Shown here in pieces: positions 49,260 to 60,279 of a stretch of DNA of 64,000 bases (positions are counted from its first letter, which is position 1; every line of letters begins with the position of its first letter). The notes under the pieces were generated by a model, which was not told the DNA's origin, did no database searches, and was given only the letters and a program-made list of their open reading frames with translations. The DNA lies in assembly GCF_000524195.1 (NCBI RefSeq), contig NW_020170490.1, forward strand, positions 10,664 through 74,663, given 5' to 3'. Made by a program: the position numbers and the translations under genes. Origin of the DNA: Echinococcus granulosus. Lineage: Eukaryota; Platyhelminthes; Cestoda; Cyclophyllidea; Taeniidae.

Positions 49260-50357
49260 TACACAGCCCTCCAAGACCTCCCTGAAGACGACAGAAGACA
49301 ATACTCAGGCAGAGCATATATGTTTTGGCATAGAGAATGTATTTGGGCTACTGGCATGGCCCAAAGGGCAGCACGCCCGGCGTGGTACCAAGGCCAAGTC
49401 AAAAGTTAGCTCCTCGCCAATATCGAGGGATAAACAATCATCGTTTTACGTAGCCTCCCTCCTCTTCTGAGCTTCAACCCCGGAGCCTTCCCTGGTTGAC
49501 CTCCCGTGTCAGCCATCCCAATGCAGTCAGTGCTCCAAGGAAACCCCCACGGCCCAGCCGTAACAGTCATCAAGTCAGCATGCAACTGAGTAGATATTTT
49601 ACCACATTGTCACTGATCCCTCTTGGCAATTTAACTGGATCTGCAGTTTCGTTCGGTTTGGGAACTTGATTCAGGAACAGAGAATTGTGTTGGACATCAC
49701 GCGTGTCCATAGATAGATGTAAGAACACTGGTTTAAAAGCAGATTTGTGTAAGCAAGGACGCGATCTAACACGGGTCCGTGGGGAAAGAGTTTCGCTTCT
49801 GTTCCTCCACGTCACGTTGTTCCCACTTTGGAGATGCCCAGACTCTACTCAGATAGTAAGGAAATGGAGGAGTTATCAGGAATTCACTTAATCAACAGCT
49901 CAATGCAGGTACGGTAGGGGAAGTCTGTAACGGAATTTTAGACGGTCGACGGCTTGTACCGCTTCAGCTGTTAATGGCTCTCCTCAAGAACACGAGACTG
50001 AGATGGATGCCAAAGGTAGACGTCAATTCCAACCCTTCCGTTTGGGGTCATCGCAATTCCCCATCCGTAGCATATGTACAACTTCCGCTCTGCTAAGGTT
50101 TATCACGCGGCAGGAAAAATCAGGATATATGTCCTTTAGGATGGGGTTTGCTTTCCGCTGCCACAAACGTAGCGCCCCGAGACTTCCCTGAGAACGAAGA
50201 AAGACATAATACTCGGGCAGAATATATACATTCTGCGACTGAGAAGGTACTTGGGCTACCGGCATGGCCCGAATGGCAGCCCACCCGGCGTGGTGCAAAG
50301 GCCAAGTCAAAAGTGGCGCCTCATTAAAACCAAGAGTTAAACAACCATCGTGTTACA
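49260..50357 (+). mobile_element. Old TRIM-like element: two ~190-bp direct terminal repeats around a short non-coding core
   Basis: The left repeat (about 49260-49449) and right repeat (about 50163-50357) are in direct orientation, about 905 bp apart. Both run from a CTCC/CCCCGAGAC..CCCTGA block through AATACTC.GGCAGA, TGGGCTAC.GGCATGGCCC, CCCGGCGTGGT and AAGGCCAAGTCAAAAGT to AACAA.CATCGT.TTAC. By eye they differ at roughly a quarter of positions. The core (49560-50060) recurs at 24360-24900 (same orientation) and 59700-59961 (inverted). There is no gag or pol coding. The layout fits a terminal-repeat retrotransposon in miniature, a class I recall from tapeworm genomes. I could not define a target-site duplication or primer-binding site. 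Confidence 0.45.
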
Positions 50358-50890
50358 CTTATGTCAAACCGAAAACTTGGATAGTCGGGTAGGTACGCAT
50401 TAATGCATTTAAAATGCAAGCACATTTTAAAATTAGTATTTACAAAGGTCGATCAGTAATTTCAAACCAGAATAGTCCGCATGTTTATTGCCCCTACCAT
50501 TTGAAAATTGGTCCTACAGTTAGGTAGTGAAGAAGGCTGATTGCTTGGAAGTTGCAAGATTTTGCTAAAAGCAAAGTTGTTTCCTTTGCGATTCTATTTA
50601 GACACAATGCTTCCTTTTTTGGAATTTATGAGTGTCTATACTAAATCCTTCCATTGATTCTTAACAAAGAAGCCTGTAAAAATCCACTTAACGTCTTTGC
50701 CTCTAGTTTAACAATTAAAACTAATCTAAATATACTGTTTAAAGCTTAACAAAATCTTGAATACTATCATGGCAGAATTGGTGTCATCCAAGCAGTTTTA
50801 ATGCACCTACGGAATTCTGGATTTGTCCTTGGATGAGTCCCGCGCTAAGTGGTTGATTGGCGAAGTGGTAAGGTTGTAACGTAAGATGTG

Positions 50891-52753
50891 ATGTCTGCTG
50901 TGGGCCAGTCAGAATATAAGGAAGACAAAAGGGGGTCTTTTATGAAGCAAAATAGTTTTTCTTCTGAGGCAACTTTATCTCTTTCCAACTTCAAGGTTTC
51001 ATTTTTGGACCGTAAAGTTCCCTTACTTCTATGTGTAACTGCGACAATCTTAATTGCTTTAATTGCTGTAAGCATTTATGCAGTTTATGTTTCACTATTT
51101 CTTCACGGTTATATACTGATATCGAAGGAATCAAATGTGGAAACCAGATGTGGTGTTGTAAAAGGCTTTATTAGTAACGATATTGTGCATTACCTTGGAG
51201 TACCTTATGCCCTTCCGCCTATTGGAACGCGTCGATTTCGTAAACCTGTTGAACTTACTACAAATGCTTTATGTTTAGAGGCGTGGAATACGCCGCAACA
51301 CCGGCAGGTACCGGTTCTTGATGCCTTTACTTACCGTAACGTGTGCATGCAACTTCTACCAATATCTAATGAGATAATTGGTAGTGAGGACTGCCTATAT
51401 CTTAACATTTTTGTTCCTCGCACTCATAAGCCAGAAGAATTACACCCTGTTATTTTTATAATTGGTGGTTTCTTTTTTAACTATGGTGGATCTTCCAATG
51501 GATCGACCTTCCTACATCATCCTGATCCTGAAACGATTATCAACTTGAACGCCATCCAAGTTACATCAAATTACAGGTTGGGGCCCTTTGGGTTTTTAAC
51601 TCATCCATCTACAAAAGTGGCAAACATTGGTGTTCGCGATCAACTAGCGGCTCTTCGGTGGGTGCGATCTAATATACGTTATTTTGGTGGGGATCCACTC
51701 AAAATAACAGTTTTTTCATATGGATCGGGTGCAACAATATCGTTAGCCCTACTCGGGTCTCCCTTAGCTCAAAATCTTTTTGAAAAGGCTTGGATCAGCG
51801 CACCTGCTCTCCGAAAACCAGAAATAACGCTCACTTCAGCTGTCGATGCATCAAGGAATGTCTTCAAATGTGAACACGCAGACTGTGATCAAAAAGGAGA
51901 AGATATTTTACGTCTTTGGAATTGGACCATTGTTGAGCCTTGGATAGAACAATTGTTTACGCTCCCATCCGCATCAAACATTCACTGTCTTCCTGGGTTG
52001 CCTTGCCGTGGGGGAATTTTGGTAATAGACGACGAAGTTATTACCAATGTTTCTTGGAATTCTCCACTTTCCCCGATACCGATCGTGCTCGGTCAAAATT
52101 CGCACGAAGCCGAAGCATATCCCTTCCCCAACACTGTGCAGCTTTGGAATTTTGCTATAATGTCAGGCTATATAAAGAACATTCTCGGGGAGAACAGCTC
52201 TGAGTTCAAGCTAATCAATGATTATTACCTTTTAAAAAATACGGCTATAGGAATTGCGTCCCAGAATCACTCTTCGAACTGGCCAAGTATTGTGGACAAA
52301 TATTCCCAGATTGTTACAGACATCCGAGTCACGTGCCCTTTACAATCGTATGCACGATCTCTTAGGCGTGTACAACCCATTTTACGGTACTACATTCGCA
52401 GTCAACATGCTCATTTTAACCCCTATGGTTTGGATTCCTTTGTCTCATCTGCATTTCATGGCTGGGATGCGTTTCTGCTCTTCAAAATATTCCGCTATCA
52501 CCCCGACTACATCTATGCTGTGAACAAATCTTTCCTCTCTGACAAGTCACTGGAGAAGCTTAGCGACAACTTTTGCACCTCATTAAAGCACTTTGTTTGG
52601 CGTGGCACAATGTTTCCGGGGAAAAAGAACACACTTTTGACAATTTTTGAGAACGAAATTGTCTACTCTACTTCGGTTGATGATATATCAATGTGTCAAA
52701 AATGGAATGATTTACTTTCACACTCCCCCTATCTTTATGCTTGGAAAGCGTAA
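50891..52753 (+). CDS. Membrane-anchored cholinesterase-like (carboxylesterase type B fold) protein, probable pseudoenzyme
   Basis: A single uninterrupted frame of 620 codons starts at ATG 50891. After a short cytoplasmic tail, residues 43-69 are a hydrophobic anchor (VPLLLCVTATILIALIAVSI), giving type II topology with the esterase domain outside. Family landmarks are HYLGVPYALPPIG, GSEDCLYLNIFVP (166-173), TSNYRLGPFGFL, VRDQLAALRWV and IRYFGGDP. The nucleophile elbow GESAG is replaced by SYGSG, so the aligned serine is Gly278. The oxyanion HGGG is IGGF. The acidic (Glu406) and histidine (His523, FHGWD) positions remain. Loss of the nucleophile suggests an adhesion or ligand-binding role, as in neuroligin, neurotactin or gliotactin, and not hydrolysis. 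Adjacent Ser280-equivalent residue 279 leaves some doubt. The gene lacks introns, unlike all others in the window. It is divergent from TRMT6, 2.8 kb away. Confidence 0.88.
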   Translation: MSAVGQSEYKEDKRGSFMKQNSFSSEATLSLSNFKVSFLDRKVPLLLCVTATILIALIAVSIYAVYVSLFLHGYILISKESNVETRCGVVKGFISNDIVHYLGVPYALPPIGTRRFRKPVELTTNALCLEAWNTPQHRQVPVLDAFTYRNVCMQLLPISNEIIGSEDCLYLNIFVPRTHKPEELHPVIFIIGGFFFNYGGSSNGSTFLHHPDPETIINLNAIQVTSNYRLGPFGFLTHPSTKVANIGVRDQLAALRWVRSNIRYFGGDPLKITVFSYGSGATISLALLGSPLAQNLFEKAWISAPALRKPEITLTSAVDASRNVFKCEHADCDQKGEDILRLWNWTIVEPWIEQLFTLPSASNIHCLPGLPCRGGILVIDDEVITNVSWNSPLSPIPIVLGQNSHEAEAYPFPNTVQLWNFAIMSGYIKNILGENSSEFKLINDYYLLKNTAIGIASQNHSSNWPSIVDKYSQIVTDIRVTCPLQSYARSLRRVQPILRYYIRSQHAHFNPYGLDSFVSSAFHGWDAFLLFKIFRYHPDYIYAVNKSFLSDKSLEKLSDNFCTSLKHFVWRGTMFPGKKNTLLTIFENEIVYSTSVDDISMCQKWNDLLSHSPYLYAWKA

Positions 52754-54561
52754 CGTTTGAATTTTCCGTTTTCTTAGCTGGAAAATTTTAACGACGATGA
52801 TGATGATTATATCTGTTATGATACTACGCGGAAATTGTCTTTTATTTTGAGAATGTAGGAATGAGAGATAAATTGAATTCTTAAATCTACCAGCTCGTCT
52901 TTTTTGTCGCTTGATTTTGATGCAGGAAGGCATGACAAACATCGTCCCCTTTATTGTCTTGGTCACTGCACCTATACCTGGCGTTCAAATAAGGGCGTTC
53001 GTACTGACCACAGCATTTTTAAAGAAAAGTCATTTAATAGACTACCAAAAGTCCTCGCAAATGCAATCGCCATTTGCGGCTATGTGGGTTAAAGGAGGTT
53101 TTTAAACGGTAAACTTTGGTTAAATCTTGGAGATGTTTGGGCGTTACCTAAGTGGAATGGAGACAACGCCCAAAACACCCAAATACTATAATTGCGCTCC
53201 CTTTTTTACCAACCACAATTTAGGGAATAAGAAGAGTCGAGACCAACTAAAAGCTATCAGTGGAATGCTTACGCTCAGGCAGATTAAGGCAAGGATTTTA
53301 AATCTCCACGATAACGCCTTTAGTTTCCGAGTAATCCAGTTAAGTCAAAAACAGACTACTGAGACCATCATTTCAACTGGGGGTTACACTGAAAGTAACG
53401 TAAATCAACTAGGACGTTAATCGGCAGCATCCCATAGCAATTTTGCATCCAACGACCCCTTATGACATTCATGCTCCACTGTATTTAATTTTGAGAATGA
53501 TTGAATCGTCGTAATTAACAGAGTAATCCTCCCAAAATTGGAGAGGTTCCACTCCAAAACCCGCTGTGGATCAGAGGGAATTCTGAATGCTAGGCGCGAA
53601 TTACCAAAAGTGTTAATAAAAATGATCTAAATCATGCTCTCATAGCACTTTAATGCCTTTTAAAGGTCGATCCAATGGGGTGTGTTTATGGAAAATAAAA
53701 CACAGTATCGCCTAGTGGTTGATTACCGCATTAGCACGTTCACAGTGCGCTATACCCTTCCCTTAACTGCCACTTTTGGTCAATTTTGACGTTACAGAAT
53801 CACGCTTACCACTATCTTCCTGCTTAAAATGAATGAACAACTAGATTGCCCCCGGCAGTGGATGATCTGCACTTCGCTTACTTGTTCGTACGGCAAAATT
53901 TAACTCAAAAGTGGCTTAATTAAACTAACACATTCTATTTGGTGCCTTTCAATCACTGATTAAGGACATACTTTAGGCCGTTTTGCATATCTTATTCAAG
54001 TTCCAACCGTTCATTTGTTTTTCGAATACATATCAATGTCACTGCGGTTTGGCTTTGTTTGATGTACTTCAACTAAACAAAAGCAATCAAGAGTTTCCTC
54101 CCTCTGATGTCCATCACTCTCTGATTCGAAAAGCTTAAAGAAGTCTGTTTTGAAATCTCCAAATTATTATGAGTTGAATTTTGCCTTTTATGTAGACCAT
54201 CATTAGTTGCGTTACGTACTTTCCAATTATAGTACGAAGGCATTAAACAAGGCGGTGCAACTTTGTTACTTCGCTAATCATGGGGCTGGCAAATTAATTG
54301 CATGAGCATTTATGTGGTTCAAGGGGTGCTGACTTCGATGCTAATCAGGGAGGGAGATGTGATAATTGCCAGTAATTTGTGTTAGGCCATTGTGTGGTCG
54401 ACAACAATTCCTTCATATGGTGAGATGCACGCGAATTGATTTCCTTAATATTTAAGGCAGTGAGCGTTGTGTGAATATTTCAGAAGTAAAAATTCTCGGC
54501 TTTGACACCTTCTACTGCAAAAGACGCGTGTGACATCATAAAAATCGATTGCACCATTGAC
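52754..54561. other. Interval downstream of the cholinesterase-like gene
   Basis: No gene is supported. A perfect 10-bp inverted repeat lies at 53136-53174. An AATAAA within AAAATAAAACAC near 53695 and the GATAAA near 52867 are possible polyadenylation signals for the gene at 50891. An A+T palindrome, CCTTAA-TAT-TTAAGG, at 54443-54457 precedes the next ORF. Confidence 0.5.
53136..53174. other. Perfect 10-bp inverted repeat with 19-nt loop
   Basis: TTTGGGCGTT (53136-53145) is exactly complementary to AACGCCCAAA (53165-53174). It lies 380 bp after the stop of the cholinesterase-like gene, so it could be a 3'-UTR stem-loop or a chance palindrome. The short ORF spanning it has no other support. 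Confidence 0.5.
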
Positions 54562-54996
54562 ATGTGGGCGTTCAAGCCGTTGAGGTTCGGTAGGGGCCAA
54601 GGCGCCATTTACTTGAGGAGCAGCTCACCACCAATGTCCATCAACGGTCGGACCCGTCTACCTTCATTAATGTTCACAAATTTGGAGATTATACCATCTG
54701 CCAAGGCGAACAACAACAGAGACTACATTGTACCCCTAAATCCTCAACCCGAGTCAAAATTACAGCTTCCAAATAAGTACAAAATGGCACCGCACTTGAT
54801 CACCCTATCGAAGTCAGAACGGTTTGAACTAGAGCGAAACTTTCCCCCCATCTACCCACACGACACCTGGGCTCGGATGAGGTGGGGCAACTACACGTTT
54901 CCGAGTGCTCCGGCTGAAATCTACGCTATGCCTCTCTCTCACGCCTACTACACCGATCCTCTGCCCGGCAAACTACCACCGATCATATATAAGTGA
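54562..54996 (+). CDS. Orphan 144-residue protein, proline- and tyrosine-rich
   Basis: This is a single open frame from ATG 54562 to TGA 54994-54996. The frame is open further upstream, but the first ATG gives MWAFKPLRFGRGQGAIYLRS. Composition is coherent throughout, with no transmembrane segment and a tail of short Pro/Tyr/Trp motifs (ERNFPPIYPHDTWARMRWG, AEIYAMPLSHAYYTD, LPPIIYK). Codon content looks more coding than the surrounding DNA. The style, with scattered PP, YP, W and short basic motifs and no globular domain, resembles small axonemal or microtubule-inner proteins, but I cannot name a family. A 5' exon is possible; a CAG lies near 54482 but is followed by an in-frame stop. A 15-bp A+T palindrome lies 105 bp upstream. 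Confidence 0.5.
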   Translation: MWAFKPLRFGRGQGAIYLRSSSPPMSINGRTRLPSLMFTNLEIIPSAKANNNRDYIVPLNPQPESKLQLPNKYKMAPHLITLSKSERFELERNFPPIYPHDTWARMRWGNYTFPSAPAEIYAMPLSHAYYTDPLPGKLPPIIYK

Positions 54997-57900
54997 TCAG
55001 TTAGCGTTACCGTGCCCATAAGTCTCCTTTCTGCCAGCGTCTTAGTGTAGTTAAGTGAGAAGAGTGCAGTTTGTTGTGCCAGGAATCCCACTCCTCTCTC
55101 TCGCTCTCTCTCTTCCTTTCCCTCTCTCACTCGTTCAAGCCTACAAACGCACAACTTCCGCTTGACTTTTAACAGCTGTATGTCGTTTCTCTAAAAGGAT
55201 ATCCTTTTCACCTGCTTGTTCCGTCAACGCCCAGCACATATCTTAATACGTATTTTAAAAAGGCTTATCACTATTTAAAAGTTAATCCGCTCATTGACAA
55301 AGTGCACAATGTAGTCGCTAATTGCACTTTGGATAGGGTGGTAAGTTGAGTTATTTTTACATGAAAAATCCGGATACCCGTTGAGCACACAAAGCAAAAC
55401 TTGATGGAATGAAGCAACTCCGTGTGGCTATTGTGTCTGGATGCTTCTTGAGACACTCCACAACATAATAGGCATTCTCAGCCCCATAATGCCCCATGCG
55501 ACTCCTTAATTGGTGTTGCCAAACAAAACGTAGCCAGACTGGTCAAATCAACGTGTCAACCTGTGTTGGGTGATTTCAAGGGCACCCTCTTTTTTTAAAG
55601 TCAGGAGGCTTTGTTTGTTTCCTATTTTCCAGTTCAATTTTAGTTTGAATGGGCATTGTGCATACCGAATGGGTTAGGTGGCAATGATGACACAAGACGT
55701 AACCCCAAGCTCCATTCACTCGTTTTGGAGATGTAACTGTGTGAATACTACTTAAGTTGTTTTGAGGGGCTTGGCAAGACAAAAAATAGATTTTGGGTTT
55801 TCTTACAAGAAAAATCAAATATTTGTAAACTTTTCTTAAAACACTCAGATTCGTGCAACAGTTGGCAACGTAATTCACTAAAAATGTGGTTTTGCGGAGG
55901 ATTTGGCCTCTTGGAAGGCCGAACCGGATCCAAACAGTCTCTTCTTCTTGGGATGTGACTTGCAAAAGTTGACGTCAATGAAAGATATTAATCATCGTTT
56001 GTGCTTGGGAGCGTTATCACTATCAGGGGCGTATGGAGCATGAGGCAGTACGTCCCTCCCCCTTTCCCACCATAAAATTGCAATCTGCGTTCTTCTCAAG
56101 GACATGTTTGTGTCTGCAGCTCATCACGGACAGGGGGCAGGCATTAGTATGTGGGGACGAAATAGTGTCTAACCTAAAAAGTATAAAAAAGGCAGCGAGC
56201 AGATCATTCGGGGACGACAAATAAATATGCCATTTGCTTGGTCAAAGGTGGAAAGGCACAAAAACCATTTTAGTCAGTCAATTTAGATAGCCAAACAAAC
56301 ACCTTCAAGTTGAACAATGTGTCTTACAGCGTAGGTGAAAGCAATGAAAAACAATCTGATGATATATAATCCTGCCACACGCTAACCTCGACTCATTTTG
56401 ATCAGTTGTAACGCCTCATCAGAATCGAGTTGCTTAAACACTGGCAAAGCAGTATCCCCCCCCCCCCCCCTCGGTTCGTAGGTCAGAGAGGCTCAAATCA
56501 TATCGGCCAGGTCCGACCAACATCTGATGGCACGAATTTGCAGAATAAGGCGAAAGTAGTGGAGGACACAACATAGAGCGCCACAATGGCGAACACATAA
56601 ACAATTTAAGGGATTTCACAAGTCCTAGTAAGTTAGGACCTAAAAACCGCGCAAATTCTTAGTTTGCGGGTGATAACCAAGCCTCACCTTTGCCTCTCAC
56701 CGCCAAAGCTATCGCCGACGAGTTAGGGTCATTTCGAGCGTTTATTTGTTAAAAATCAAAGTTGTTATGTCTTTTTACGAAAACGGTATTTATTTTAGTC
56801 ATGTAATCTGACTGTGTGAGACATTCACTCTCCGCGATCCCAGTCACCGTGTTGGTGGCGTGCCTTTCAGTCCCTTAGCCCTTTCTGCCACCGAATAATA
56901 AACGTTCTTCCATACCAGCATGCGTCAGACGTGAACCTGAGCGCTTCACTTATGGGTTAAATGTGCGCCGAGTGATTCGACAAGATAATTAAAGGCTCCA
57001 TAAGGATCGTACGTTGAAGTGTATCTGCTTAGTACGCCCATTAATCCACATACCAACAGTGTTGATATCAAATAGTCGCACGAAGAATCGTCAACAGTCG
57101 CACCAAACCACCGCATTTGAAAAATAATGAAATTTCCAAGAAATTTGTTCACGTTTTCATATTTTTGAGAAAACGGATAAAAAAAGGAAAATCATTTCTC
57201 CCTGTTGTTACCAAAAAATTGGCTGGGAGCCTCGGTTCCACGCCCTCGAAGTGGTCAAAGCAACTTAGAAATCTTGCTAAACCAACCAGAGCCCCGATTA
57301 CGAGATTGGCGGGATACTGGTAAAAATTGCAAAAGCCACGCCTTTCCCGTTTTGTCATGTTTCCGAAAGCCCCCTCTTCCTCTCCCTCGCTCCTTCATTT
57401 TGCCCACTGCCACGACTCAGGCTGCCGCGGCCATTGGTTAGAATGAGCAAGTTACACTTCCGATGATTTAAACGGGAGAGACCGTACATAAAATCCCTTG
57501 ATTTCGCACAATCAAAGCCATTCCATCTATCACTTGTGGTAGGAGCTAGGACCAAGCTTACCATCGTCTATTCCAATAATCTCTATGGGCGGTGTCCAAT
57601 TTCACTAATATTGGCAGTTTACAAAAAAAATTCTTCTTCATTGATAAAATACCATAACATTATAAAGTTGGTAGCAGTTTCAGGCAGACTTCGTGAACAA
57701 GTAACTTTTAAGCGTTGAAAAGCCGTTTCATATCTGTTGTTCCCTTTACTTCCTTGTCATGTACACATAGGAAAAAAGCATCTCAACTTGATGCAATATG
57801 TTTAGCAAAGAAAATTCCTTACTCCTTTAATTTAGTTTTTTTACTGGAGAACAAAAACTTCAAATTAAGCGAGGGATATTTTTTTCAGCATATCTAGTTA

Positions 57901-58112
57901 CATGATAGTAAAATCAATTAAATACATCCATTAAAATGCAATTCCTTTTATACGCCATGAAGTGAGAATAATACTGCTTGCAAGAAAACATCTTTTTCAT
58001 GGAAAAAAGATACCAAAATTTACAAAAAACTGCTTTAATTAACCCACGAATGCTCACGTGAGAGTATCCCAATACACGCTACTGATTAACATTTAAGTAA
58101 AAAAGGTATGTC
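54997..58112. other. Interval without supported genes
   Basis: Short frames on both strands overlap each other and show no domain. A 15-base poly-C run is at 56456-56470. A TC-rich simple sequence (CTCTCTCTCGCTCTCTCTC-like) is near 55093-55135, just after the orphan ORF, and may be its 3' UTR. Nothing else stands out. Confidence 0.5.
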
Positions 58113-58457
58113 ATGGCCAGTTGGATAATATTGGCTGCTATGGAGAAAAAAATAACATCTCAATTTCAACAGCGTCACAAAACATTCGGAAAACAAATTG
58201 TCCCACATTGGTTGCCAGATATAAATCGTGTAAAAAGCGTTGCTATTAGAGATACAGTTTACCTTTCTGACTTGACGGCCACCCAAATCCAACCTCCATG
58301 TGAAACAGAAGATTTCGGATTAAAAAGAAAGTACAAATCGCAACACTTTGTGACGCATATTCCGCCACCAATCCGTAAAAAAAATAATCTTGGTATTGTT
58401 TGGGATCCAGTCAGTAAGTTACAGCCTGTTTTGGGGAAGAACAGACCGACGCACTAG
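58113..58457 (+). CDS. Orphan 114-residue basic protein
   Basis: Open from ATG 58113 to TAG 58455-58457. It has no signal peptide or membrane segment and is rich in Lys/Arg with short proline motifs (IVPHWLPDINRVK, THIPPPIRKKNN, GIVWDPVSKLQPVLG). An internal ATG at 58140 would shorten it by nine residues. The sequence upstream is very A+T-rich. It could be a small lineage-specific gene or one exon of a larger gene. No homologue is recognised, and the call rests on composition and length only. Confidence 0.35.
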   Translation: MASWIILAAMEKKITSQFQQRHKTFGKQIVPHWLPDINRVKSVAIRDTVYLSDLTATQIQPPCETEDFGLKRKYKSQHFVTHIPPPIRKKNNLGIVWDPVSKLQPVLGKNRPTH

Positions 58458-59639
58458 ATGAACGCGGCCTTGAACAGATCATTCGTCATTTGTCCCAAGG
58501 TCAATTTTTCTTTGCGCCTCCGTCTAACACATTCGCCAATCGTTCTTGCATCGGCCACGAGGGCCGAGTACAGCAGCCTAACTAGAAAAGTACTATCGTG
58601 TTGAGAGAAGTCACACGACAAAACGCCGCGTGATCACATGTGGACGCCTGTCCAACCAATTAGGTGGCAGGACACAAAAGAGCTTTTTTCTCCGCTCCGC
58701 ACTTTTTTTCTTGATTTTTCCGAGACTGCGTTTTCGCAAATTACCAGCGTGAGTGATGCATAAATAATCGCTCTCTTTCGTATGATATTTCACATCACGT
58801 GTAAGAAGAAACAGATGAGCAATGGAACCCGCCATGGCAGCAACATGCAATTTCACCACACCCACGACGATGTAGCAGTGCATTGTCGCGATCTGTCAGC
58901 TTATCAAATCTTGGTGTGAAAATTTTTTTCCCGAAAAAAAAAGTTGCGTCACACTTTTCGGTGTGAAACAAGTTGACTTAAAGTAGAAATGTGGTCAGGG
59001 TGGAGGCACATGAATCAACCAGGTGGAGTCAACATGACTCAATTTCCTGAATGAGTACCACCACCAACCACATCGTGTGCGCCAAGTGCGCTCCGGGGAA
59101 CGAAATACCAACTTTACAAGAATGAACAAATAAAAGAAATTACAAATACGGTGTAACGCAACTTTGGTACATGAGCCTCTGGACCATGCCAACAGCTCCA
59201 AGGTCCTCCGCATGTTCTGTCCTGGTGTTACGACTCCTTTCACCTTCAGGTTAGTCTTGGGGCATTACATTAATGACAGTGGAAAGCGAACCCGATCTCA
59301 AAGGACATCTACTCTGATTTTTACAGCTGAGCGGTAAACCTTAGTGGGATGGAAGAAATGCATATGCCGCGGATAGAAGGATCGGTGACAACCCCTACCA
59401 GAAGGGCTGAAAGTGACAACCACCTTCGGCAGTCCTGTAGCCTGCATGACTGCTATTAACAACTAAGGCGACACTAACTATGAACTGTTTGGAAAATTCC
59501 GTTACAGCGCCTGCATGAAGATGTCAATTAGGTGAACACGCAGTACCGCCTCCCCCACCTCTCGACCAGCTGGAGAGAATCTAGACAGGAATTGGCTGGG
59601 CAGCATTGAAGTGAGGACAAAGTCACAAGGAGGAATGGA

Positions 59640-59961
59640 CGCGAAATCCCACCTCCATGGAAATACACTAAATTTCGGCCTTTGTAATTTGACTCAGCTT
59701 TAGGCCCAAATTTCTACAATTTCCAATGGACACGCGTGATGGCCAGTACATTTCTCATCCAGTTTCCATACAGGATGCGACCACAGATCCAGTGGAATTG
59801 CCAAGAGGGATCAGTGACGTTGCGGTCAAGCACCTCCTTCAATGTGTGAAAATTGGATTACTGGCATGGATGGTTCGTGAGTGTGATGGCCAGCGTGGGA
59901 GGTTGACCAAGGGGAGCGCCGGAGACCCTCTTTTTGGTGACGGGTTACCGAGGTCTCCACC
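59640..59961 (-). repeat. Inverted copy of the TRIM-like core, truncated by gap
   Basis: The reverse complement matches about 49590-49730, including GTCACTGATCC.TCTTGGCAA, CTGGATCTG and CACGCGTGTCCAT. Translated on the plus strand it reads MDTRDGQYIS, then DPVELPRGISD. The 49570 copy reads MDTRDVQHNS and DPVKLPRGISD on its minus strand. The conserved reading frame between copies suggests that the segment once coded for protein. Confidence 0.55.
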
Positions 59962-60061
59962 NNNNNNNNNNNNNNNNNNNNNNNNNNNNNNNNNNNNNNN
60001 NNNNNNNNNNNNNNNNNNNNNNNNNNNNNNNNNNNNNNNNNNNNNNNNNNNNNNNNNNNNN
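59962..60061. other. Assembly gap (100 N) next to a repeat
   Basis: Exactly 100 N. It interrupts a dispersed repeat copy, a usual cause of assembly breaks. Confidence 0.98.
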
Positions 60062-60273
60062 ATACGTTTTCTGCCCCGGATATTATAACCTCTCTCATCT
60101 TCAGGAAAGTCTCAAAGTGCTACATCCAATCGAACAAAAAAGTGCCTCGTTTATTTTCGCACTCAAGTCGAATTTGGTGGGAGAAACAGGATGAACAGAC
60201 ACCCCAAGACACTGGTGTTTTGACCAACAAAAAAAAAAAAAAAACCGGCAGAAATTACCATTGCGTTTAAAAT

Positions 60274-60279
60274 TTTATT
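60274..60279 (-). promoter_or_regulatory. Candidate polyadenylation signal of TRIP12
   Basis: AATAAA on the minus strand, 268 bp downstream of the TRIP12 stop codon at 60547-60549. Distance and orientation suit a 3' UTR end. Confidence 0.4.

Noticed and set aside
53417..53440. GTTAATCGG as part of a flatworm spliced-leader RNA
   Set aside because: Only a short word resembles the leader I recall; the donor and snRNA-like downstream structure are absent.
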